Shown here: in pieces, positions 1-9,945 of the stretch
How the letters are laid out: each line of letters starts with the position of its first letter
Numbering within the stretch: the first letter of the stretch is position 1
NCBI GenBank assembly: GCA_030448185.1
Contig: JAUJNL010000037.1
Span: forward strand, 1-64,000
DNA from: Cytophagales bacterium
GTDB lineage: Bacteria > Bacteroidota > Bacteroidia > Cytophagales > 172606-1
Length of the DNA: 64,000 nucleotides
Direction of reading: 5' to 3'
Position numbers and translations under genes: made by a program
The notes under the pieces: model-generated
What the model saw: only the letters and a program-made list of their open reading frames with translations
Databases searched by the model: none
Told to the model about the DNA's origin: nothing

Positions 1-86
1 TCTCAACCACACCTTCCATGTTTATGAGTTTCTCTGAGTCATGATAAATTTAGTGGAACAGTGTACCAATAATATATTAAACGAAT
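1..86. other. Window edge, no gene seen
   Basis: These bases lie downstream of the minus-strand helicase gene. I see no coding frame, no hairpin terminator and no recognisable site; a gene may begin or end outside the window. Confidence 0.5.
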
Positions 87-2315
87 TTATTCGTGAATTT
101 TCAGCTTAGCGAAGCTAAGCAGCAGTGTCTTTTCACCCACTTTTTCAAAATGGATCTTCGCTTTCCGTTCGTTGTTAGCGTGGTCCACCTCCTTTACTAC
201 GCCAAAACCAAATTTTGGATGCTCTACGCGCATACCCTGCGTCAGGTTAGCCGTATCACTGGGGGTAAAATCGGCAGATGGCGTATGAACCGTAGAATTA
301 ATTTGCTGGGGCTTCCGGGGAGTGAGATTTTTTACGAAACTCGTGGCGTACGCTTCCCGGCCTGCTGAATGATTGACCCGTAAAAACTGCGGATCTATTT
401 CTTTCAAAAAACGGCTGGCTTCGCAGGTTTTGAGGCGTCCATAATGGTAGCGGCTTTCGGCGTAGGAAAGCGTGAGTTTTCTTTCGGCGCGGGTGATGGC
501 TACGTAAAACAACCTTCTTTCCTCCTCTAGGTCGGCCCGGCTCGTCAGCATCATCTGCGAAGGGAATAAGTCTTCTTCCAGGCCCACAATATACACATAT
601 TTAAATTCAAGCCCCTTGGCCATGTGGATGGTCATCATGGTCACCTTGTCCCGGTCGGTGTCCTTGTCGTCTTCGGCGCTGGTCAGCAGCGATACGCTTT
701 GCAGGAAGGCACTCAGGCTTTTATCTTCATGTTCGGAATTGTCAACAAATTCCTTGATGGCATTCAGCAATTCCTGCACGTTTTCGTAGCGGGCCAGGCC
801 TTCCACGGTTTTGTCTTCGTGCAATTCTTTTAATAATCCGGAAGCTTTGGCAATATGGGCCGCGGTTTCGTAGGCATCTTTCTGATCGGAAATGACCCGG
901 AAGCTTTTAATCAGCGTGGCAAAATCATCAATGGGCTTGGCAATCCGGGCACCCAGAAAGGAAGCAGCCTTACTTACCACTTCCCATAAACCTACGTTAG
1001 ACTCCCCAGCAGAAACTACAATTTTTGCAACGGTCCCCTCACCAATGCCTCGTTTAGGTACATTGATGATCCTTTTCAGCGCCTCCTCGTCATTCTGATT
1101 GGTGGTGAAACGCATGTAAGCCACCAAATCCTTGATTTCTTTACGCTGGTAGAATGAAAGACCGCCCACAATCCGGTATTTGATATTTTTCCGGCGCAAC
1201 GCTTCTTCAAAGGCCCGGGATTGGGCATTGGTGCGGTACAAGATGGCAAAATCGCTGTTCCGCAGTGACTGCTGCATCTTTTCCTCAAATATGGAATTGG
1301 CAATCAGATTGCCCTCCTCATTGTCCGATGAGGCTTTGATGAGCTCGATTAGGGGACCTTCCTCATTTTCGGTCCAGACATCCTTGCGGAGCTGAGTCTT
1401 ATTACGGCTGATTACGGAATTGGCCGCACTGACAATATTTTTGGTAGAACGGTAATTTTGCTCCAGTTTAATAATACGCAGTTCCGGGTAGTCTTTCTCA
1501 AAGTTGAGAATATTCTGAATGTTAGCCCCACGGAAAGCATAAATACTCTGGTCATCGTCGCCTACCACGCAAATGTTCTGGTGTACGGCGGCCAGCTTAC
1601 GGGTAATCAGGTATTGCGATACGTTAGTGTCCTGAAACTCATCCACCATCACGTACCGGAATTTCTGCTGGTACTTATTCAGTACATCCAGGTGGTCACG
1701 GAACAGTATATTGGTATTGAACAGCAGATCGTCGAAGTCCATGGCGTTGGACTTCAGCAACCGGTCCTGATATATTTTGTAGATCCGGCCCATATCCGGA
1801 ATGCGGTTGGCCTCGTCTTCAGCCCGGAAAATCTCGTTCCGTTGGTATTCATTGACTGAAATCAAACTATTTTTAGCGGAAGAAATCCGGTGCAGCACCG
1901 TCCCTACCCGGTAAACTTTATCGTCCAGACTTAGTTCTTTCAGAATACTCCGGATCAGCGATTTGGAGTCGTCAGTATCATAAATGGAGAAATCTCTTGT
2001 ATAGCCGATACGAACTGCTTCTATACGGAGAATCCGGGCAAAAATGGAGTGAAAAGTGCCCATCCAAATGCCACGGGCTTCCGTGCCAACTACTTTCTCA
2101 ATCCGATTCCGCATTTCGTTGGCGGCCTTGTTGGTAAAGGTTAAAGCAAGTATCGAAAATGGGTCAATGCCATGATTGATCAGGTGGGCAATGCGGTAAG
2201 TCAGCACCCGGGTTTTACCAGAACCAGCACCTGCAATAATCATTAAAGGCCCTTCCGTGTGCAAAACTGCTTCACGTTGCGGTTCATTGAGTCCATCAAG
2301 GTAGTCCAGTTCCAT
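87..2315 (-). CDS. UvrD/PcrA-type superfamily 1 DNA helicase
   Basis: ATP-dependent 3'-5' DNA helicase of the UvrD/Rep/PcrA family, acting in the cytoplasm in nucleotide excision and mismatch repair and in clearing stalled forks. The sequence shows Walker A AGAGSGKT (residues 28-35), the Walker B/motif II DEFQDT near residue 225, QNYRS (motif IV), a TIHMAKGLEF block, and FYVAITRAERKL (motif VI). The C-terminal ~60 residues (GMRVEHPKFGFGVV...) look like the Tudor-like domain that PcrA/UvrD use to contact RNA polymerase. At 742 aa the length is normal and the frame is intact. The ATG start is followed at once by the usual N-terminal 'LNEPQREAV' motif. It is transcribed leftward; the next gene on this strand starts more than 1.3 kb upstream. 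Whether it should be called uvrD or pcrA cannot be decided here. Confidence 0.95.
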   Translation of the reverse strand: MELDYLDGLNEPQREAVLHTEGPLMIIAGAGSGKTRVLTYRIAHLINHGIDPFSILALTFTNKAANEMRNRIEKVVGTEARGIWMGTFHSIFARILRIEAVRIGYTRDFSIYDTDDSKSLIRSILKELSLDDKVYRVGTVLHRISSAKNSLISVNEYQRNEIFRAEDEANRIPDMGRIYKIYQDRLLKSNAMDFDDLLFNTNILFRDHLDVLNKYQQKFRYVMVDEFQDTNVSQYLITRKLAAVHQNICVVGDDDQSIYAFRGANIQNILNFEKDYPELRIIKLEQNYRSTKNIVSAANSVISRNKTQLRKDVWTENEEGPLIELIKASSDNEEGNLIANSIFEEKMQQSLRNSDFAILYRTNAQSRAFEEALRRKNIKYRIVGGLSFYQRKEIKDLVAYMRFTTNQNDEEALKRIINVPKRGIGEGTVAKIVVSAGESNVGLWEVVSKAASFLGARIAKPIDDFATLIKSFRVISDQKDAYETAAHIAKASGLLKELHEDKTVEGLARYENVQELLNAIKEFVDNSEHEDKSLSAFLQSVSLLTSAEDDKDTDRDKVTMMTIHMAKGLEFKYVYIVGLEEDLFPSQMMLTSRADLEEERRLFYVAITRAERKLTLSYAESRYHYGRLKTCEASRFLKEIDPQFLRVNHSAGREAYATSFVKNLTPRKPQQINSTVHTPSADFTPSDTANLTQGMRVEHPKFGFGVVKEVDHANNERKAKIHFEKVGEKTLLLSFAKLKIHE

Positions 2316-2417
2316 AGTGAAAAATAGGGCTGTAAGGAAACATGCAAGTTACGATAATTTAGGGGGAAAGAGGTAGTAACGGTCTGGAAAGCTGCTCCTG
2401 TCACGAAAGGCTAAAAA

Positions 2418-2450
2418 GCAGAAAGAGCCCAATCTATGGGCTCTTTCTGC
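2418..2450 (-). terminator. Intrinsic terminator of the lipoprotein gene
   Basis: A perfect 13-bp stem (2418-2430 with 2438-2450) and a 7-base loop. On the minus strand it is followed by TTTTT. It lies about 20 bases beyond the second stop codon (2471) of the lipoprotein gene, which supports the longer reading of that gene. Confidence 0.85.
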
Positions 2451-2638
2451 ATTAGAATAAAGAGAAAAGATTATTTAATTCCTTTTGCTCTGCTGGTACC
2501 CGTACCATAGGTTACGTTTACCACTTTGATATCTCCTGATTTTACGATCTGACTCTGGTTGGCCTCAATATTTGGACTCTTATAGGCATAAGAATTCAAA
2601 CCTTGAAATGACATATTATCTTGATGATAAATATTATT

Positions 2639-3661
2639 TTATTGTTCGGTAGTAGGATAACCTGAGCCTCTATTCTCATAGGTTATTGTATTGGTTAATT
2701 CACCAAACGCGGATTGCACTTTTACAATAGCGTCTGAACCTACTCCTGACACTGATTTAATATCAAGGGTAACTGTTCCGGTATATCCAGCACCTCTATC
2801 AACAAAACTTATAGAGGCTACTTTGCCATTATCATCTACATTCACCCATATTTTTGCGGGTCGCTTAGTAACAGTCGAGGAAGTATCATTAGGCGTTGCT
2901 AAAGCATAAACAGCACCTACAGACGGCACCGATAGTCCAGTTCCCGAAGTAGTAAATAGGGTTTTAATGTTTTCAATTGCTGGTAATACTTCTGGGAATG
3001 ACTTCTTTTCACCCTGGTCAGCATTTTTAGCAATTTTCTGATCCAATTCCAAAGCTGGAAAGCGTAGTTTATAATTCATACCATCTTTGGTAGCAGGCAC
3101 TTTAAGCGAATACATACCATTGGCGTCTACTTGCCCTTTCACGCTGATTTCACTGTGGTCGTTCAATTTGTAGTATGCTTCTACAGTTGTACCAGCGGGA
3201 ACCATTTCAGCTTTATCGTTTGTTACGTCAGTCTCAATTTCTGCTTTACCGCGAATAATGGCCGTACCAGCCCCATCTAGAGCATACATATCGACTGTTT
3301 CAGAAACCTGGCTTTGTCTATAAGTTTCCACATTTGTACTTATCGTTTGCTTAGTAGTAGCAAAACCTTCTTTAGAAATTGTTATGATAAGGTCAGAGCC
3401 AATTTTAACGTCAGCAAAATTAGCTACCCCTGCATCGTTCGTTGTCTGCTTCATTTCCTGACCATTCTGGAAGAAAGAAACAGTGGCCCCCGCAAGCCCT
3501 TTGGTTTCATATTTGTCAGATACAGTTATGGCTAAATCAATTGTCTGCTGCTCTTTTAAAACTTCTTCTTCGGTGAATTCGTCGCGGCAGGAGGTAAGGG
3601 TAACACTACTACCAAGTAAACTTAAACAAAGCATCCAGGAATAAATTGTGCGCTTTTTCAT
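2639..3661 (-). CDS. Lipoprotein with carboxypeptidase-regulatory-like domain; in-frame stop near the end
   Basis: Probable surface or outer-membrane lipoprotein of unknown role. Residues 1-25 form a lipoprotein signal peptide with lipobox LTSC and the lipidated cysteine at 25. Residues ~40-110 (LAITVSDKYETKGLAGATVSF...DAGVANFADVKIG) resemble a carboxypeptidase-regulatory-like or Ig-like beta-sandwich repeat, followed by a second similar unit to ~210. The ORF stops at TAA 2639-2641 after PTTEQ, but the same frame runs on for 55 more codons to a TAA at 2471-2473, just before a strong terminator. So the TAA is either a point nonsense mutation or a base error and the intact gene would be 2471-3661. 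The gene is followed downstream only by that terminator. No closer family assignment is possible by eye. Confidence 0.75.
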   Translation of the reverse strand: MKKRTIYSWMLCLSLLGSSVTLTSCRDEFTEEEVLKEQQTIDLAITVSDKYETKGLAGATVSFFQNGQEMKQTTNDAGVANFADVKIGSDLIITISKEGFATTKQTISTNVETYRQSQVSETVDMYALDGAGTAIIRGKAEIETDVTNDKAEMVPAGTTVEAYYKLNDHSEISVKGQVDANGMYSLKVPATKDGMNYKLRFPALELDQKIAKNADQGEKKSFPEVLPAIENIKTLFTTSGTGLSVPSVGAVYALATPNDTSSTVTKRPAKIWVNVDDNGKVASISFVDRGAGYTGTVTLDIKSVSGVGSDAIVKVQSAFGELTNTITYENRGSGYPTTEQ

Positions 3662-3741
3662 GATTGTGTAAAAGAATTAATTGAATTGATTGTTGATTGA
3701 TTAATTATTAAGAGGGTTAAACTGATTGTACAGACGGCGTG

Positions 3742-4449
3742 TTAAAAACCAAAGCCAACGGTAAAAAAGATGGAGTCGGTGTATAGACTGCTTGATACCC
3801 GGTTGAAGTCAATGTAGCTGAAGGTCTTTTTGGCAGGGTTAAGGCCGTAGCGATAACGGGCATCAATCAGCAGCTTGTGTTCGCCGAAAAAGGGCATTTC
3901 CAGACCTAATCCAGCCGTTGCGCCAAATTGATAGAGATTGTATTGTGAGGTAACATTTCTATGGCCACTTGCAGTAACATATAGACCATCGCCTGATTCA
4001 AATTCGCCCGTACGTTCATACTTTTCAGTAGCGCCAATGTTGAATCCTACTGAAGGACCGGCAAATAACAGCGGCTTTACGTCAGACTGCGTAGGGATAG
4101 TTACTCGTAGTAATACGGGTACCTCGATATTGTGCAGTGTAATGGTGCTGGTGGTTACATTGCGGGTAAAAAAATCGGACTCTCCGCCAAAGCGGGTGTC
4201 ATCTCTAAACTGGGTGAAGGAACCGCCCTGCTGACAGTAGGCAGCTTCCACCTGCACGCCTAACCTTTCAGAGAAACTATAGTTTCCATAAACGCCGGCT
4301 GTAAAACCAAGCTTGCTTCCGGTGTGGGGTTGGCTACGCGAAAAACTACTAAAAGTAGTTCCCCCTTTGATGCCAAACCCAATCGGACTTTGTGCTTTTA
4401 CCGTAGCGGCTCCTACTAATAGTAGCGCCGACAGTAGTACATGTTTCAT
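3742..4449 (-). CDS. Outer-membrane beta-barrel protein (PorT-like family)
   Basis: Predicted small outer-membrane beta-barrel. Residues 1-20 are a signal peptide (MKHVLLSALLLVGAATVKAQ). The mature part has alternating hydrophobic/polar strands rich in glycine and aromatics (FGIKGGTTFSSF, LGFTAGVYGNYSFSE, LGLEMPFFGEHKLLIDARYRYGL) and ends in an aromatic FTVGFGF, the usual beta-barrel terminal signature. The size of 235 aa fits the 'outer membrane beta-barrel domain' families common in Bacteroidetes. It lies 80 bp upstream of the lipoprotein gene in the same direction, and the two may be co-transcribed. Specific function unknown. Confidence 0.85.
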   Translation of the reverse strand: MKHVLLSALLLVGAATVKAQSPIGFGIKGGTTFSSFSRSQPHTGSKLGFTAGVYGNYSFSERLGVQVEAAYCQQGGSFTQFRDDTRFGGESDFFTRNVTTSTITLHNIEVPVLLRVTIPTQSDVKPLLFAGPSVGFNIGATEKYERTGEFESGDGLYVTASGHRNVTSQYNLYQFGATAGLGLEMPFFGEHKLLIDARYRYGLNPAKKTFSYIDFNRVSSSLYTDSIFFTVGFGF

Positions 4450-4925
4450 AATATGGGGTTAAAAATTGTGTTACTTTCTGCCGCTAAATTATAGCGATTC
4501 TGCAAGGAGAAATTTCTGATAACCCCAATTATAGAGAAGCGTAAGATTTTCGTATTTTTTAACAGTGACTACTGTTAGGAGATAGTTATTATTAGAGGAA
4601 TACACTTCTAATTATGAAGTGTTTACAGTAAAAAATAAACTTTAGTAAAGCATAATTTGAGCGTCTAGGCAGTGATCTTAGTTCCCTCTCAATTGAGAAA
4701 AAACGCTACTTCTTTACTAAGACTCATCCTAATAAAGTAAAGTTTAGATTTGTCTTACTCTTATGGTTACCTATAGCTGTTAAATAGAATGGAGCTTCTT
4801 TTCTTAGTAAATAAGAAAAGAAAGACTATTAAATGAGCAAACTAATAGCTTAGATAAAAAAATAAACCCGCGAGTCGTTAAACTCGCGGGTTCAAAAAAT
4901 GAATAGTAGATATAGAAACTAAAAA
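4450..4925. other. AT-rich intergenic region
   Basis: About 475 bp, markedly AT-rich, with no open frame of note on either strand. It holds the upstream region of the beta-barrel gene and, at its right end, the terminator of the Fe-S carrier gene. No repeat arms or RNA gene were recognised. Confidence 0.6.
4865..4892 (-). terminator. Intrinsic terminator of the Fe-S carrier gene
   Basis: A perfect 11-bp stem (4865-4875 with 4882-4892), 6-base loop, GC-rich core. On the minus strand it is followed by TTATTTTTTT. It sits 34 bp past the stop of the 4926-5252 gene. Confidence 0.85.
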
Positions 4926-5252
4926 TTAAACGGCAAAGCTTTCACCGCAGCCACAGGTACGGTTAGCATTGGGGTTTATAAACTGAAAGCCTTTCCCATT
5001 AAGTCCATCCGAAAAGTCAAGCTCGGTCCCGAGCAGATAGAGAAGGCTTTTCTTATCCACCAGAATTTTAATTCCTTTGTCTTCAAACACTTCATCTCCG
5101 GGTTTAACAGAACCATCAAACGCCAGGTCGTACATCAAACCAGAACAGCCGCCGCCTTTCACAGCAACACGGATGTTATGCTCCTGGTTAAAACCGTCTT
5201 TCTGACGAAGTTCGATAATTTTATCCTTTGCTTTTTCGGTTACTGAGATCAT
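4926..5252 (-). CDS. A-type iron-sulfur carrier (IscA/SufA/ErpA family)
   Basis: Accepts Fe-S clusters from the assembly machinery and passes them to apo-enzymes in the cytoplasm. The three conserved cluster-binding cysteines are present: C36 in GGGCSGLMY, and C100 and C102 in the C-terminal TCGCGESF. The 108-aa length is normal for the HesB/IscA family and the frame is intact. The gene is monocistronic, with its own terminator and a divergent neighbour (methylmalonyl-CoA epimerase) 78 bp away. Which A-type subfamily it belongs to cannot be fixed by eye. Confidence 0.93.
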   Translation of the reverse strand: MISVTEKAKDKIIELRQKDGFNQEHNIRVAVKGGGCSGLMYDLAFDGSVKPGDEVFEDKGIKILVDKKSLLYLLGTELDFSDGLNGKGFQFINPNANRTCGCGESFAV

Positions 5253-5280
5253 AGTTTTGCGATTGTATTACTTTATAATA

Positions 5281-5288
5281 CAAATATA
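5281..5288 (-). promoter_or_regulatory. Possible -7 box for the Fe-S carrier gene
   Basis: On the minus strand these bases read TATATTTG, matching the Bacteroidetes -7 consensus TAnnTTTG, about 28 bases before the start codon. No clear TTG -33 element is seen at the right distance, so this is weak. Confidence 0.35.
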
Positions 5289-5330
5289 AACATCAAATTA
5301 ACGTAAAAGTTCAGGATCATAAACTTTGTT

Positions 5331-5732
5331 ATGCGGAAAGTGGAACACATAGGAATTGCCGTGCAGAATTTGCAAGCTGCCGAGGAGCTATATACCCAAC
5401 TGCTGGGAATTGCTCCTTATAAGCGGGAAACGGTCGAAGGTGAGGGGGTAACTACTGCCTTCTTTCAAGTGGGTGAAACCAAAATCGAATTGTTGGAGGC
5501 CATACGCCCTGATAGCCCCATTGCCAGATTCATTGAAAAGAGGGGAGAGGGCATTCATCATGTAGCCTATGAAGTAGCAGATATTGAACAGGAAATAACC
5601 CGTTTACAGGCAGAAGGTTTTACTCCCATTAATGAAATACCGAAAAGAGGCGCCGATAATAAGCTGGTTTGTTTTCTTCATCCTAAAACTACAGGAGGCA
5701 CGTTGGTAGAATTGTGTCAGGAAATTCGGTAA
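5331..5732 (+). CDS. mce: Methylmalonyl-CoA epimerase
   Basis: Interconverts (S)- and (R)-methylmalonyl-CoA in the propionate/succinate pathway. It is a 133-aa member of the vicinal-oxygen-chelate (glyoxalase) fold with two beta-alpha-beta modules. Candidate metal ligands are visible: H6 (VEHIGIAV), the HH pair at 76-77 (EGIHHVAYEV) and E127 (GGTLVELCQ). Length is typical and the frame is intact. The start ATG at 5331 is the only reasonable one. It is divergent from the Fe-S carrier gene. Glyoxalase-family paralogues are the only alternative, but the HIGIAV...GEGIHHVA...GGTLVEL pattern is that of the epimerase. Confidence 0.92.
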   Translation: MRKVEHIGIAVQNLQAAEELYTQLLGIAPYKRETVEGEGVTTAFFQVGETKIELLEAIRPDSPIARFIEKRGEGIHHVAYEVADIEQEITRLQAEGFTPINEIPKRGADNKLVCFLHPKTTGGTLVELCQEIR

Positions 5733-5972
5733 CCATAAAAATATATTAACCTTCCCGGGTACCCTATTGGTTACTTTTCAGGCTGCCTGTCATAAAGAAT
5801 ACTTATCGCCGGAAATTCCTGGCTGTAAGCATCTAAAAACAAGTTTATTTATAATTTATTACGCGCAGTATTAACAGGTTGCTAATTTTTATAAATTGGC
5901 GGCCTTTAACTACGAAAGTTTATCAGATAAACATCCCTATTTTTTATTAAAAACAGCAATTATAGAGCACCC

Positions 5973-7744
5973 ATGAAACGATTAACTGCTCGGAAGATTA
6001 ACAATAGTAGCGCTGATTGTAGCGGTACTGTTCGGCATTAAGTGGCTAATTCTGGATAGTGGATATGTACTGACCAAAGAAGTCAAGCAATCAGAAGTAA
6101 TTCAGAAAATAGACCTGCCCGACGCCCCCAGAATGCGCAGACGGCTGTGCGGCCCGTGGCCATGCCGGATGAAAATCCGCTAAGCTGGATAGTCCCGAAA
6201 TCCGCTGGCAACTGTGGGCCTGGAATGCTCAAATGGGATTAATGTTCGCCAATGGTGGCCCCATCACTACCGAGGGCAGCCTGATGGCCAAGCAGAACGT
6301 AAAACTGCACCTGATCCGGCAGGATGACGTGCCCCAGATGCAGGCCTCGCTGCTCAAGTTTGCCCAGGAGTACCAGAAAGATCCCAATACCGCTGAAGGG
6401 GTACATTTTGTATCGATTATGGGTGATGGCGCTGCCCAGTTCCTGGCTGGTCTGAATCCGCAGCTGGAAAAACTGGGGAAAGATTACCGGGCCCAAGTAA
6501 TCTACACTTGCGGCCGGTCTTTAGGGAAGATAAGTTTATGGGTTTGCCCGAATGGCGTGACAATCCACAAAAGCCACGGGTGCTGTAACGGCTGCTTACC
6601 TGCGGGATGGCGACTGGAATATTGTAATCAAATGGTGCGGCGACAATGGTATCCCCGTGAACCCCGACGAGACCACTTATGACCCGGATGCCATGAACTT
6701 TGTGTCGGCTGACTCTACATTGATGCTTCCGAGAAATACATTAATGGTTATAAAGAAAGCCGCCCAGTCGTACAAAATGGGAAGCGTACCGGCGAAACCA
6801 AATCGATAGAAGTGAACGGTGTAGCTACCTGGACTCCCGGCGACGTAATTGTGGCCGAAAAGAAAAGGTGGACTGGTATCAATTGTATCTACCAAAGAAT
6901 ACCGTAGTCAAATGCCTTGCGTGGTAATCGGGATTAAAAAGTGGATGGAAGACCACCGTGACCAGGTAGAACATATGATCACGGCCATTGGGCAAGGCGG
7001 CGACCAGGTAAAAACGTATTCTGCTTGTCTTGACCGGGCCGGTGTGATTAGTGCCAAAGTATATAACGAAGAATCAGGCCCTTACTGGGTTAAATATTAT
7101 AAAGGCGTCACGCAGACGGATAAACAAGGACAGGTGGTAGAATTAGGCGGCTCCGGGTCAATAGTCTGGCAGATAATATGGAAATATTCGGCTTGAACGA
7201 AGGAAGTACTAACATCTTCAAAATTGTATATACTACCTTTCGGCAACGTTGTTGTAAAACTATACCCCAAACTGATCCCAAGTTACCCTCCTGCTGATGA
7301 TATTATGGACTTGAGTTACCTGAAAATGTAGCTTCCCGTACCCAGGTCATTGCGGTTGCTGATAAAGCATCATTTAATTCGGATGATGCCATTAGCCAGA
7401 AAGTAGCGCAAAGATCATGAAGCTATTGAATTTGAGTCAGGTAAAGCAACCTTTACCCCAGGCACAGCAGCAACTGGAAGAATTATTCAATGAGCTGATT
7501 GTTGCCAGCAACCTGAAAGTGGAAATTCACGGCTATACCGACAATGTGGGTGATGCTAATAATAATCTAGTGCTGTCACAGGCCCGTAGCCATTAAGAAA
7601 TACCTGGAAGCCAAATCATCAAACAACTTCCCGGAAGGCCGGGTTGCCGTATTTGCCCACGGACAAGCCGAACCGGTTGCCAGTAATGCTACTGCCGACG
7701 GACGGGCTAAAAACCGCCGTGTTGAAATTGTGATGGGTAAATAA
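5973..7744 (+). pseudogene. ABC-type substrate-binding protein fused to an OmpA-like domain (frameshifted)
   Basis: Joining reading frames across several single-base breaks gives a ~580-aa protein: an N-terminal membrane anchor (LTIVALIVAVLFGIKWLIL), a periplasmic substrate-binding domain (starting near NAQMGLMFANGGPITTEG), and a C-terminal OmpA-like peptidoglycan-binding domain (IHGYTDNVGD...LSQARA...KNRRVEIVMGK). The permease and ATPase that follow in the same direction make it the likely binding component of that transporter, tethered to the cell wall. Breaks are visible near 5990, 6130, 6180, 6525, 6715, 6865, 7165 and further on to 7590; several sit in homopolymers. The neighbours show the same kind of break, so the damage may be sequence error rather than decay. 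The start ATG at 5973 is inferred from the anchor. Substrate is unknown. Confidence 0.75.
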
Positions 7745-7963
7745 ACGGTTTCCAGTTTAGGCTTTGCAGTTTCCGGTTAAAGTAAAGCTGCTAATAGAAA
7801 ATGCACTATAGAAGTTAGGAAAGCTCACGGAATGGGTTGTATTCTCGCAGACTCTCTCTTTTTACTCTGCGTAGCTCTGCGGTTAAATCTTTTGAAATCT
7901 GCGAGATAAAGTTATCCTGCTCCTACCTATCAGCGGCCAAAAGAAAACGACAATCTATATTTT

Positions 7964-8762
7964 GATGAAAAAATTACTTCTGATCTTATCCGGATCTTCA
8001 GTCCGAATAAGCTTAGCCGTTATACTTTAATTGCACTGGTTACGGTACAAATCGCTGTTGCACTGCTCCTCTGGTTCACCAGTTCCTCGGTACTCATACC
8101 CACGCCAGGAGAAATCTTGCGGGCATTAAAAAGATTAATTATCGAAGACAACCTGCTTCAGGAACTTTGGACCAGTATTTCCCTGGGCCTGCAGGCAATG
8201 GGGATTACCATTCTGGTTTCGCTTGCACTTTCCTACCTGACAGTACTGCCTTTCTTCCGCCCTATTGCTTTTCTATTTACGAAAGGCCGATTCCTGACCC
8301 TGGTGGGATTGTCCTTTTTATTTACCATACTCACCCACAGCGGACATGAATTAAAGGTGGTATTATTAGTATTCGGGATGAGTGTATTTTTTGTGACCTC
8401 TATGATGTCCGTCATCCAGTCCATTACCCGTAACGAATTCAACCATGCCCGTACGCTCCGTATGAGTGAGTGGCGAGTAGTCTGGGAAGTGGTTATTCTG
8501 GGGAAAATTGACCAAGGTTTTTGAGGTGATCCGGCAAAATTTTGCCATCAGTTGGGCCATGCTTACGCTGGTGGAGGGACTTGTCCGCTCAGAAGGTGGT
8601 ATTGGCAGCATGCTGCTTAACCAAAACAAGCACCTGCATCTGGATGCCGTTTTTGCCATTCAACTAGTAATTCTACTGGTTGGCATCCTACAGGATTATT
8701 TGTTTGGTGTACTAAAAGAACTTTTTTGCCCCTATACCAATCTCACCCTGGAGCGACAGTAG
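7964..8762 (+). pseudogene. ABC transporter permease, nitrate/taurine type (frameshifted)
   Basis: Integral membrane permease of the BPD_transp_1 family. Hydrophobic segments are clear: LIALVTVQIAVALLLWF, LQAMGITILVSLALSYLTV, FLTLVGLSFLFTILT, VVLLVFGMSVFFVTSM, and AIQLVILLVGILQDYLFG near the end. The cytoplasmic EAA-like loop that docks on the ATPase is visible around HARTLRMSEWRVVWEVV. One base is missing in the A-run just after the ATG (7964), and one extra G lies near 8505 (GGGG before AAAATTG). Correcting both gives one continuous ~265-aa protein of normal length. It lies between the binding-protein gene and the ATPase gene of the same transporter. Substrate unknown. Confidence 0.78.
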
Positions 8763-8793
8763 TGGGAGAAGAGAAGAAGAGGTAGGAAATAGA

Positions 8794-8937
8794 AAGAAGT
8801 GAGAAGACAGAAGTTAGAATTGAGAAAAGAGGCGGAGAGATGAAATTAGAGGTTCTTTCTGCCTGCCGCTTACATCTGACATCTGCATTCCGGCTTCTGC
8901 CCTAAAATGCCTTCCATCTTCTCGCTTCTCACTTCTT
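8794..8937. repeat. Intergenic foldback, 13-bp perfect arms
   Basis: AAGAAGTGAGAAG at 8794-8806 is exactly inverted at 8925-8937, with weaker purine/pyrimidine pairing in between. It fills the gap between the permease and ATPase genes and is one of several intergenic foldbacks in this window. Confidence 0.6.
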
Positions 8938-8954
8938 ATTAAAATTTTACGAAC

Positions 8955-9779
8955 ATGAATGTATTTGCTCATCAGAAGGAAGATACCATCCTGAAGGTCG
9001 AAAATGTATCGCTGACCCTTGGCGGAAATCAGATTCTGCGGGATGTGAACGTTGAAATCAAGAATATCACCCGTCCTGGCCATACACAAGGGCAGATAGT
9101 GGGATTTCTGGGGCCGTCTGGTGTAGGAAAAACCAAATTCTTTGAGATTCTGGCTGGTCTGCTTAACCCTACATCAGGGCAGGTTTTAATCAATCATCCC
9201 CTGGAGCCGGTGCAAACGGGAAAAAGTGGGCGTAGTACAACAAAACTATCCCTTGTTTACGCACCGCACCGTTTATGGTAATCTCGAATTAGCCGCCCGG
9301 CAGGGAAACATTCCGGAAGCCCAGCGAAGACCGGGTTAATAGCATGCTCGACCGTTTTAACCTGCGTAAGCAAGCTGCTTTGTATCCGGCTCAACTCTCC
9401 GGAGGGCAGAAGCAGCGGGCTGCCATTGCCCAGCAACTGCTTTGCTCTGATCATTTCCTGTTGCTGGATGAGCCCTTCAGCGGCCTGGATGTAATTATGA
9501 TCGAGAAGGTATCCGAGATGATCGTGGAAATTGCCTGTACGCACGAATTAAATACGGTTATCATCGTTTCCCACGATATTGTTTCTACCGCAGCCATTGC
9601 GGATACCCTTTGGCTGATGGGCCGTGACCGGGATGCCAACGGAAATATATTCCTGGAGCTCATATCAAATATACGTATGATTTGATAGAACGAGGCTTGG
9701 CTTGGCAGCAACACATTGGCTCAGACCCGGGTTTGTCAAACTAGTAAATGAAGTAAAGGGGCTGTTTCATCAGCTTTAG
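8955..9779 (+). pseudogene. ABC transporter ATP-binding protein (frameshifted)
   Basis: Nucleotide-binding subunit that powers the adjacent permease from the cytoplasmic face. Walker A is GPSGVGKT, the signature motif LSGGQKQRAAIAQ, Walker B FLLLDEPFSGLD, and the switch histidine is in VIIVSHD. Breaks occur near 9225 (A/G run), 9335 (extra C), 9655 and 9733. After correction the protein is ~270 aa and ends at 9779. It belongs to the nitrate/sulfonate/taurine-importer-like group by similarity of the signature region. It is the last gene of a three-gene set with 5973-7744 and 7964-8762. Confidence 0.82.
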
Positions 9780-9796
9780 GCAGTGGTACCCGCTGA

Positions 9797-9895
9797 AATA
9801 ATGAATATCGAACAAGAAACCGAAGCTCAGCAAAGCTAATGTCGAACATCGAAGGGATAATCAACACTTCATTATTCAGCGTTCCTTGTTTGATA
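9797..9895. repeat. Inverted copies of a dispersed ATCGAACAAG/AATAATGAA motif
   Basis: AATAATGAA (9797-9805) and TATCGAACAAG (9806-9816) recur inverted at 9868-9876 and, with one mismatch, at 9885-9895. Related ATCGAACA strings occur at 15925-16050, 35757-35790 and 43370-43390. Confidence 0.5.
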
Positions 9896-9945
9896 GTCAA
9901 CCCACTTATCAACCGGTCTTGCGCGTACCAATATCCGGAAGAGTA

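Noticed and set aside
5300..5330. Leaderless promoter for mce (TAAACTTTG just before the ATG)
   Set aside because: The box has one base too many between TA and TTTG and no -33 element.
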